NCBI GenBank assembly: GCA_913042885.1
Contig: CAJWLW010000170.1
Span: forward strand, 1 to 10,043
Reading direction: 5' to 3'
Origin: an uncultured Lentisphaeria bacterium
GTDB taxonomy: Bacteria > Verrucomicrobiota > Lentisphaeria > JABSQK01 > CAJWLW01
Length of the DNA stretch: 10,043 bases
This document shows, piece after piece, positions 1 to 6,019 of the stretch. Numbering within the stretch: the first letter of the stretch is position 1; the number at the start of each line of letters is the position of its first letter. A model generated the notes under the pieces. It had not been told where the DNA came from. It saw nothing but the letters and a program-made list of their open reading frames with translations, and made no database searches. Position numbers and translations under genes: made by a program.

Positions 1-954
1 GCCGTCAAGTCGAGTCCAGTGGTAGCAAACGGCGTTGTGTGTTTCGGCTCGCTCGACACGTTCGTGTACGCGGTGAGTCTGGCAGCGGGCGAGAAAATCT
101 GGTCGTTCGAAACGGCCGGCGGTGTCGCCTCGACGCCTTTGCTTCACAACGGCCGGGTTTTTGTCGGGTCGGGCGACGCCCGGTTGTATGCCTTCGACAT
201 GAAGGACGGCAAAGAACTCTGGCACTACACCTGCAACGACCGGATAGAAGGCGGCATCAATCGGCTGATCCACCCGACCGGCGACGGCATAGTTTTCGGG
301 TCGTATGACAGCACCCTGTACTGTGTCTCCGCAGAAAACGGCGAGCTGTTGTGGTCCTACCCGATTGAAAGCTATATTAACGGCACACCGGCAATTGCTG
401 GAAATCGTGTCATCGTTGGCGGTTGCGACGCCAATGTTCACATCGTCGACAGCGCTGATGGCAAGCCGGTACATGTCGTCAATGTCGGGGCGTACGTTGC
501 GGGAGCCGCAGCGATCGGCGGCGGCATCGCCTACGTTGGGCATTACGGCAACGAGTTTGCCAGCATTGACATTGCAAACGGCGAATTAGGATGGATTTAT
601 CGGGCCCGGCCGTTCCCGTACTTCTCATCGCCGGCAGTCAGCGAGGCTGCCGTGGTGTTTGGCGGACGCGACAAACTGGTGCATTGCCTCGACCGCAAGA
701 CCGGCAAGGCACGCTGGACCTTCCGATGCAGCGGCCGGGTCGACAGTTCGCCGGTAATTTGTGATGACAGTATCGTGGTCGGATCGGACAGCGGCAGGCT
801 GCATATCCTGTCGCTGGCGACCGGCGAGGAACGCTGGGGATACGACATCGGTGCGGCGATTCAGAGCTCGCCGGCCGTGGTCGACGGATACATCATCGTC
901 GGCGCGGATGATGGTGCCGTATACGCTTTTCGTCCAAAAGACCAGGGGAAATGA
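1..954 (+). CDS. PQQ-like beta-propeller repeat protein (5' partial)
   Basis: The frame is open from the first base, so the gene starts upstream; a GTG at 19 is only an internal valine. The visible 317 residues are made of eight tandem repeats of about 35-40 residues with the pattern SSPxVxxGxVxVGSxDgxlYAxdxxtGexxW, for example GSGDARLYAFDMKDGKELW, and the last repeat ends at the stop. This is the PQQ-like (BamB/quinoprotein-type) beta-propeller fold, and eight blades would close a complete propeller. No enzyme active site is visible, so a scaffold or binding role is more likely than quinone-dependent dehydrogenase activity. The N-terminus is missing, so signal peptide and location cannot be judged. 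Its stop overlaps the next gene's possible first ATG, which suggests co-transcription with the radical SAM gene. Fold is sure; function is not. Confidence 0.85.
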   Translation, partial: AVKSSPVVANGVVCFGSLDTFVYAVSLAAGEKIWSFETAGGVASTPLLHNGRVFVGSGDARLYAFDMKDGKELWHYTCNDRIEGGINRLIHPTGDGIVFGSYDSTLYCVSAENGELLWSYPIESYINGTPAIAGNRVIVGGCDANVHIVDSADGKPVHVVNVGAYVAGAAAIGGGIAYVGHYGNEFASIDIANGELGWIYRARPFPYFSSPAVSEAAVVFGGRDKLVHCLDRKTGKARWTFRCSGRVDSSPVICDDSIVVGSDSGRLHILSLATGEERWGYDIGAAIQSSPAVVDGYIIVGADDGAVYAFRPKDQGK

Positions 955-956
955 GC

Positions 957-2282
957 ATGAGCAAGACAGTCGAAGAAACGCCGCAGGACAACAAGACGAA
1001 GGCGGGAAACTATTTCATTTCGAACTACCCGCCGTACTCGTTTTGGACACCGGATCACGTGCCGGAAGCGACGGCGGCATTGAACCGGCCGCCGCGCCCG
1101 GACACCCCGCTGGGCATTTATCTGCACATTCCTTTTTGTCGCAAGCGCTGCCATTTCTGCTATTTCCGGGTGTACACAGGGGTCAACTCGAAGCAGGTGC
1201 GCACCTATGTGGAGGGCGCCATCAAGGAGTTGGAGTTGTACGCCAGGCAGCCGTTCATCGGCGGACGCAAGCCGACGTTTATCTATTTCGGCGGCGGCAC
1301 ACCGTCGTTTCTCTCCACCCAGCAATTGACCTCGATCACCGAGCAGATGAAGGCCGTACTGCCGTGGGACGAGGCGGAGGAGATCACGTTCGAGTGCGAA
1401 CCAGGGACGTTGAACGAGCAGAAACTCAAGTTCATTAAGGAGCTGGGCGTGACGCGGCTGAGTCTGGGTGTCGAAAACTACGATGCCGACATTCTGGAGT
1501 TCAACGGCCGAGCCCACCGTGCCGTCGAGATTTATCGGGCCTACGAATGGGCGCAGGCCTGCGATTTCCCGCAGATCAACATCGACCTGATTGCCGGCAT
1601 GCTCAATGAAACGGAGGAGAACTGGCGGACCTGCGTGACCAAAGCAATCGACATGGCGCCCGACAGTGTCACCATTTATCAGATGGAGATCCCATACAAC
1701 ACGACCATCTACCAGCGCATGAAGGAGAACGACGAGATTGCAGCGCCGGTGGCGGACTGGGATACCAAGCGTGAATGGGTCAAGTACGCGTTCAGCGAGC
1801 TGGAAGCCAACGGTTACACCGTGACCAGTGCCACGACGGCGGTCAAGGATCCGGCCACGAAGTTCGTCTATCGCGACAAGCTGTGGGAGGGGGCCGACCT
1901 GATGTCGCTGGGTGTCGCGTCGTTTTCACATGTCAACGGCACGCACTTCCAGAACGAGCATCACATGGACGGCTACCTCGAGCGCCTCGAACGCAATGAG
2001 TTGCCGATCTACCGCGCTCTGACGCCGACCAGCGAAGAACTGATGATCCGCGAGCTGATTCTGCAGTTCAAGCTCGGTGTCGTGCGTCTGGGCTATTTCC
2101 AGGAGAAATTCGGCGTCGACATCACCGACCGTTTCGCCAGCCAGTTGATGGCCATGACCGAACGGGGCATGCTCGAAACGGATGACACCCAATTGCGTCT
2201 GACCCGTGACGGTCTCATGCAGGTTGACTGGCTGCTTCACGATTTCTTCCTGGAAAAACACCGCAATCAACGCTATGCCTGA
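957..2282 (+). CDS. HemN/HemW-like radical SAM enzyme
   Basis: Positions below count from the ATG at 951. A radical SAM domain starts near residue 53. HIPFCRKRCHFC (59-70) supplies Cys63, Cys67 and Cys70 for the 4Fe-4S cluster. GGGTPS (114-119) is the SAM-binding glycine motif and ECEPGTL (148-154) is the family's beta-4 element. A HemN-type C-terminal domain follows (about 360-435). At 443 residues the length suits the coproporphyrinogen oxidase-like family. Typical HemW signatures are altered: RLSLGVEN for RLSLGVQS, AGMLNET for GLPGQT, and no fourth Cys as in the HemN CxxxCxxCxC. It therefore may not be a haem enzyme; HemN-like proteins also include class C methylases and cyclopropanases of natural-product clusters. 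ATG 951 forms an ATGA overlap with the upstream stop, but the AGGGGAA at 944-950 lies too close to it and is better spaced for ATG 957, the start used here. Substrate unknown; a secondary-metabolic role is inferred from neighbours. Confidence 0.85.
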   Translation: MSKTVEETPQDNKTKAGNYFISNYPPYSFWTPDHVPEATAALNRPPRPDTPLGIYLHIPFCRKRCHFCYFRVYTGVNSKQVRTYVEGAIKELELYARQPFIGGRKPTFIYFGGGTPSFLSTQQLTSITEQMKAVLPWDEAEEITFECEPGTLNEQKLKFIKELGVTRLSLGVENYDADILEFNGRAHRAVEIYRAYEWAQACDFPQINIDLIAGMLNETEENWRTCVTKAIDMAPDSVTIYQMEIPYNTTIYQRMKENDEIAAPVADWDTKREWVKYAFSELEANGYTVTSATTAVKDPATKFVYRDKLWEGADLMSLGVASFSHVNGTHFQNEHHMDGYLERLERNELPIYRALTPTSEELMIRELILQFKLGVVRLGYFQEKFGVDITDRFASQLMAMTERGMLETDDTQLRLTRDGLMQVDWLLHDFFLEKHRNQRYA

Positions 2283-2814
2283 GACCGTCGATCCGCTTTG
2301 GCCGCTGGCTGCATTCTACCGAACCGCGGGCCACACACTGCCCTCGATTACGCAGATCGAAGGTGGCGACATGCCACAGCCTTATGCGCAGTTACTGGTA
2401 CACAAGATGGACATGACCGGGACGCTGGAACGCTACTATGACGACACCATCCACTTGAAAGTGATTGATACTGTGCGCGAGGGCAACGTCTATTCGCGCC
2501 AGGTCGCGCTGGTCCTGGATGCCGGCAAGCGCGCCGTCGAATTCGGCGCCATCTGCATGTATCTGGACGCCTTCCCGGCTCCAGTCCGGGAGTTGATCCT
2601 CAAGGACGATCGGCCGCTCGGGTCGATCATAACAGATCTCGCACTACCGCACCTTTCGAATCCACGCTGCTACTTCGCGGTGGAATCGGATGACTTGATC
2701 GCCAATGCCCTGCAGTTCACTGACCGCCGTACGCTGTACGGTCGCTGCAACATCATTTCGAGTAACGGCACACTGTTGGCGGACATCGTAGAGATTCTGC
2801 CGCCCCAAGAATGA
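2275..2814 (+). CDS. Chorismate pyruvate-lyase-like protein (UbiC/Rv2949c-like fold)
   Basis: This 179-residue protein resembles the chorismate lyase superfamily, which converts chorismate to 4-hydroxybenzoate plus pyruvate. Visible features are LLVHKMDMTGTLE (40-52), a strand with Arg75 in YSRQVAL, EFGAICMYLD around Glu89, the RPLG turn (113-116) typical of the family, and a late GRCNII strand (156-161). The Arg and Glu match the type of residues that bind and process chorismate in UbiC, but I assigned them by eye. No signal peptide or membrane segment is seen, so it should be cytosolic. ATG 2275 overlaps the upstream stop by 8 nt, implying translational coupling. An ATG at 2371 has a better ribosome-binding site (AAGGTGG, 2360-2366) but would remove a conserved-looking N-terminal helix. 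Lying between a radical SAM gene and a halogenase-type gene, it probably supplies an aromatic precursor. A related non-catalytic or ligand-binding member of the fold is possible. Confidence 0.65.
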   Translation: MPETVDPLWPLAAFYRTAGHTLPSITQIEGGDMPQPYAQLLVHKMDMTGTLERYYDDTIHLKVIDTVREGNVYSRQVALVLDAGKRAVEFGAICMYLDAFPAPVRELILKDDRPLGSIITDLALPHLSNPRCYFAVESDDLIANALQFTDRRTLYGRCNIISSNGTLLADIVEILPPQE

Positions 2815-4082
2815 ACAAACCCTACGATGCAATTGTCGTCGGCAGCGGTCCGGCCGGAAGCACGGCGGCCTGCGGCCTGGCACAGCGCGGCCGGCGCGTG
2901 ATCGTGCTGGACCGCGAATCGTTTCCTCGGTACGCTGTCGGAGAGTCGATGCTGCCGTTCTGTTATTTTCCGCTGCGCGAGATCGGCATGCTCGAGAAGA
3001 TGAAGGCATCGGCGTTCGTGAACAAATGCAGCGTCCAGTTCGTCCGCGAAGACGGACGTGTATCGGCACCGTTTTATTTTGTCGACCACATGCAGCACGA
3101 AGCGGGCAAGACCTGGCAGGTCGAGCGATCTGAGTTCGATGCCATGCTGCTGGACCATGCACGGGAAAGCGGCGCCGAGGTACGCACGGGCGTCACGGTC
3201 ACGGATCTGTTGCGCAACGAGAGCGGTGCTGTCACTGGCGTCCGCGCCAGTGACGATGAAGGCGACTTCGAGCTGCACGCGCCGATCACGGTCGATGCCA
3301 GCGGCCAGCACAGTTTTGCCGCCACGCGCCTGGGCTGGCGCATCATGGACCAGAACCTGAAAAAGATCGCGCTGTGGACCTATTACGAAGGGGCGGCGCG
3401 CGATCCCGGCCGCGACGCCGGCGCCACTACCGTGGCCTATGTCGGCGGCAAGAACTGGTTCTGGTACATCCCGCTGCAAAACGATCGGGTCAGCGTCGGG
3501 ATCGTCGGTGCGCGCGATTATCTGTACGACGGCACGCGTGACCGCGACGAGATTTTTCAACGCGAAATAGTCAAGAACCCCTGGATCCGCGAGCATCTGG
3601 CACCAGGCAAACGCGTCGAAGACTATTTTGTGACCGGCGATTTTTCGTACCGGTCGAAGTATTGCGCTACCGACGGTCTGGTGTTGGCCGGCGATGCTTT
3701 CAGCTTCCTTGATCCGGTGTTTTCCTCCGGCCTGTTTCTGGCGCTGCAGATGGGTGTCATGGCCGCGGAAACCATTGATCAGGCACTGACGGACAACGAC
3801 GTGCGGGCCTGGCGCTTCTGCGAGTACGGCAAGAAGAGCTGTAACGCGATCGAGGCTATGCGCGCTCTGGTCTATGCCTTCTACAGCCCGGACTTCAGCT
3901 TCGGCTCGATCATCAGGAAATATCCTGATCTGCGCGCTGACCTGACCGACTGCCTGATCGGGGATCTGCAAAAAGATTTCGACCCGCTGTTCAGCGCTAT
4001 TGCAGAATTTGCAGATATTCCCGAAAAAATTCCGCACGGCGGGCCGATGTGCACCGCTCACTGTGCTTGCGCTGCGGTTTAG
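2811..4082 (+). CDS. Flavin-dependent halogenase-type FAD enzyme
   Basis: This 423-residue flavoprotein opens with the dinucleotide-binding GSGPAGS (11-17) and the FPRYAVGES loop (39-46) common to flavin-dependent halogenases. Lys72, in AFVNKCSVQF, aligns by eye with the catalytic lysine that forms the haloamine or guides HOX. WFWYIP (216-221) fits the halogenase signature WxWxIP, and GDAFSFLDPVFSSG (294-307) is the second FAD/active-site motif seen in phenol- and pyrrole-type halogenases. It would use reduced FAD, O2 and halide on an electron-rich aromatic, which the adjacent chorismate-lyase-like gene could provide. Alternatives are an FAD monooxygenase or reductase of the same superfamily, since WxWxIP also occurs in non-halogenases. 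The C-terminus is shorter than in tryptophan halogenases and ends in a Cys-rich CTAHCACAAV tail (414-423). The start ATG forms an ATGA overlap with the previous stop. Superfamily certain; halogenation probable but unproven. Confidence 0.75.
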   Translation: MNKPYDAIVVGSGPAGSTAACGLAQRGRRVIVLDRESFPRYAVGESMLPFCYFPLREIGMLEKMKASAFVNKCSVQFVREDGRVSAPFYFVDHMQHEAGKTWQVERSEFDAMLLDHARESGAEVRTGVTVTDLLRNESGAVTGVRASDDEGDFELHAPITVDASGQHSFAATRLGWRIMDQNLKKIALWTYYEGAARDPGRDAGATTVAYVGGKNWFWYIPLQNDRVSVGIVGARDYLYDGTRDRDEIFQREIVKNPWIREHLAPGKRVEDYFVTGDFSYRSKYCATDGLVLAGDAFSFLDPVFSSGLFLALQMGVMAAETIDQALTDNDVRAWRFCEYGKKSCNAIEAMRALVYAFYSPDFSFGSIIRKYPDLRADLTDCLIGDLQKDFDPLFSAIAEFADIPEKIPHGGPMCTAHCACAAV

Positions 4083-4110
4083 TTAAGCCGCGGGAAATCG
4101 GCAGGGTGTC

Positions 4111-5400
4111 ATGAAAATCATTCAGTTAACAGCAGGCACGGGTAATTTCTACTGCGGCACCTGTCTGCGCGATCACGCACTGATCAAGGGGCTGGCAGAT
4201 CTCGGGCATGACGCGACAATGGTACCGATGTATCTGCCCCTGGTGACCGAGACCCCGGCGGACAGCGACGTGCCGTTGTTCTTTGGCGGCATCAATGTGT
4301 ATCTGCGGGAAAAACTCTCGTTGTGCCGCCATACGCCGCGCTGGCTCGACCGTTTGCTGGATAGCCCAGCGCTGTTGCGCCTGGCGGCGCGCAATGCCAG
4401 CATGACCAAGGCTCGGGATCTCGGCGAGCTGGCTTTGGCGGTGTTGCAGGTCGGGGACAGCCGGCAACGCAAGGAGCTGGATCGGCTGATCGACTGGCTG
4501 TCATCGCATGAACGGCCGGATGTGGTTTGCTTGTCGAACGCACTGCTGAGCGGTTTCGCCCGGCCAATACAACAGACGCTCGGGGTGCCCGTCGTCTGCA
4601 CGCTGCAGGGCGAGGACGCTTTTCTCGACAGCCTGCCACCGCCGTTCGATGCAAAATGCTGGGACGCGCTGCGTGCCAATGTTGCGGAGATCGCAGCGTT
4701 CATCGCAGTCAGCGACTACTACGGCGAGACAATGCAGCGGCGGCTCAACATGCCTGCAGCCAAAGCGAATGTCGTGCGCAACGGCATCGACCTGTCGGAC
4801 TTCGAGCATCTGGATCTGCGCCCGGCAGCAGTACCGACGATCGGGTATCTGACACAAATTATTCCCGGCAAAGGTCTCGAACGGCTGATCGACGCGTTCC
4901 TCGTGCTGAAGCAGGCGAATCGCATCGCCAACCTGACGCTGCATGTGGCCGGCAGCCTGGTGCCGGCCGAAAAACCGTTTCTGGCGCGCATGAAACAGAA
5001 GGTCGCGGACGCGGGTTTCGCCGCCGACCTCAAGGTATCGCCAAACATCGAGCGCCCCGATAAACTGGCGTTTCTGGCTTCGTTGTCCGTGCTTTCAGTG
5101 CCGGCGACCTATGGTGAATCTTTCGGACTGTACGTCATCGAGGCGCTGGCGGCAGGGGTGCCTGTGGTGCAGCCGCGGCACGCCGCGTTTCCCGAGGTCC
5201 TGACATTGGCCGGCGGCGGCATACTGTGTGAACCGGACGACACGGCAGCGCTGGCGGAAGCGCTGGGCACCTTGCTGGATAATCCGCAAGGAGCCCGGGC
5301 GCTGGGTTCCGAGGGACGCCGCGGAGCGTTCGAACATTTCGGCCTGCCGCGCATGTGCCGCGAGTTCGTCGATATTCTGGAACACACGACGGACCAGTAA
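4111..5400 (+). CDS. GT4-family glycosyltransferase
   Basis: A 429-residue GT-B fold retaining glycosyltransferase of family GT4. The N-terminal acceptor domain begins MKIIQLTAGTGNFYCGTCLRD, with the glycine-rich first loop and a CGTCLRD motif that I associate with one GT4 subgroup. The linker contains VVRNGIDLSDF (221-231). The C-terminal nucleotide-sugar domain starts at TIGYLTQIIPGKGLERLI (243-260) and includes the E-x7-E motif ESFGLYVIE (Glu336, Glu344) followed by ALAAGVPVV. It should transfer a sugar from an NDP-sugar to a lipid, glycan or small-molecule acceptor; neither substrate can be read from sequence. No membrane segment is visible. A weak ribosome-binding site, AGGGTG (4103-4108), sits just before the ATG, and the gap to the halogenase-like gene is only 28 nt, so it is probably the last gene of the same transcript. 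Glycosylation of the aromatic product is an inference; envelope glycan synthesis is the alternative. Confidence 0.85.
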   Translation: MKIIQLTAGTGNFYCGTCLRDHALIKGLADLGHDATMVPMYLPLVTETPADSDVPLFFGGINVYLREKLSLCRHTPRWLDRLLDSPALLRLAARNASMTKARDLGELALAVLQVGDSRQRKELDRLIDWLSSHERPDVVCLSNALLSGFARPIQQTLGVPVVCTLQGEDAFLDSLPPPFDAKCWDALRANVAEIAAFIAVSDYYGETMQRRLNMPAAKANVVRNGIDLSDFEHLDLRPAAVPTIGYLTQIIPGKGLERLIDAFLVLKQANRIANLTLHVAGSLVPAEKPFLARMKQKVADAGFAADLKVSPNIERPDKLAFLASLSVLSVPATYGESFGLYVIEALAAGVPVVQPRHAAFPEVLTLAGGGILCEPDDTAALAEALGTLLDNPQGARALGSEGRRGAFEHFGLPRMCREFVDILEHTTDQ

Positions 5401-5425
5401 CGATTCGGGGTATCAGCGCCTATCT

Positions 5426-5485
5426 TAGTGCCGTTCGATTTTGCAGTACCAATTTCTCTCGATCGTGATTGGGAGATCGGCACTA
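5426..5485. repeat. 8-bp inverted repeat in the gap before the thioesterase gene
   Basis: TAGTGCCG (5426-5433) is repeated in inverted orientation as CGGCACTA (5478-5485). The right arm touches the possible -10 box. There is no T-run, so it is not a standard terminator. It could be an operator with separated half-sites, or chance. Confidence 0.25.
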
Positions 5486-5489
5486 TACT
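5484..5489 (+). promoter_or_regulatory. Possible -10 box upstream of the thioesterase gene
   Basis: TATACT matches five of six bases of the sigma-70 -10 consensus and lies about 55 nt before the thioesterase ATG. No convincing -35 hexamer is seen 16-18 nt upstream, so this would be weak or activator-dependent. The 144-nt gap is the only one in the plus-strand series large enough for a new promoter. Confidence 0.3.
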
Positions 5490-5544
5490 GTCACATTAAT
5501 GGCTGAGAGCGACCGTTCCACGGCAAGACAAGAAGAAACAAATC

Positions 5545-5994
5545 ATGGCTTGGCAATTCATCTTCAAGAAGCGCGTCGAGTTTTGTGAAACCGACATGGC
5601 GGGTATTGTGCATTTCTCCAATTTCTTTCACTACATGGAAATGGCCGAGCACGCCTTCATCCGCTCGCTGGGCTATTCGGTCCACACGGAGATCGACGGC
5701 TGTCGGTACGGCTGGCCGCGGGTTCGCGCCGAGTGCGACTACCGGCAGCCGATCCGCTTCGAGGACGAAATCGAAGTGGAGCTGCTGGTCGCGGAAAAAA
5801 AGGCGAAGGCGATCGAGTATCGCTTTCACATCTACAAGGCGGGTGGGGATGCGCGTATCCTGGCAGGGGTCGGTACAATCGTCAGCGTCTGTGTCGCTAT
5901 GCAGGATGACGGCGTCATGAAGTCGGCGGAGATTCCGGCGGTACTGGCGGATCAGATCGAAACCGCACCGGCCGCGGCACTGTCAGCCGGATAA
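5545..5994 (+). CDS. Hotdog-fold acyl-CoA thioesterase (4-hydroxybenzoyl-CoA thioesterase/YbgC type)
   Basis: A 149-residue single-domain hotdog protein of the usual family length. The N-terminal VEFCETDMAGIVHFSNFFHYME (11-32) is the catalytic region of 4HBT/YbgC enzymes; Asp17 takes the place of the nucleophile/general-base aspartate and the HFSNFFHYMEMAEHAF helix follows. The later strands FEDEIEVEL and AIEYRFHIY complete the fold. It hydrolyses an acyl- or aroyl-CoA thioester in the cytosol. The start has only an A/G-rich AAGAAGAAA upstream instead of a clear ribosome-binding site. It lies 144 nt after the glycosyltransferase, possibly with its own promoter, and converges on the downstream isomerase gene with a 25-nt gap. 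Because the neighbouring cluster has a chorismate-lyase-like gene, a hydroxybenzoyl-CoA substrate is attractive, but YbgC-like enzymes are common and no tol-pal genes are in view to settle which it is. Confidence 0.85.
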   Translation: MAWQFIFKKRVEFCETDMAGIVHFSNFFHYMEMAEHAFIRSLGYSVHTEIDGCRYGWPRVRAECDYRQPIRFEDEIEVELLVAEKKAKAIEYRFHIYKAGGDARILAGVGTIVSVCVAMQDDGVMKSAEIPAVLADQIETAPAAALSAG

Positions 5995-6019
5995 TCCTCG
6001 TCGTCGGTCAAACGACAGA

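Noticed and set aside
2206..2274. In-frame ATG at 2206 as start of the chorismate-lyase-like gene
   Set aside because: It would overlap the radical SAM gene by 77 nt, and its residues (MTVSCRLTGCF...) are an out-of-frame reading of that gene. ATG 2275 fits the stop/start coupling seen across the operon.
951..2282. Annotation of the radical SAM gene as hemN or hemW
   Set aside because: Family-level similarity is clear, but the diagnostic HemN and HemW motifs are altered and the context is not haem biosynthesis, so no symbol is given.
2670..4061. Long minus-strand open frame of 463 codons opposite the halogenase-type gene
   Set aside because: It is a shadow caused by high GC and codon bias. 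The plus strand has full family motifs in the same place.
5999..6016. Hairpin GTCGT/ACGAC between the convergent thioesterase and isomerase genes as a shared terminator
   Set aside because: The stem is only 5 bp with a 7-nt loop and no T-run on either strand. It is too weak to call.
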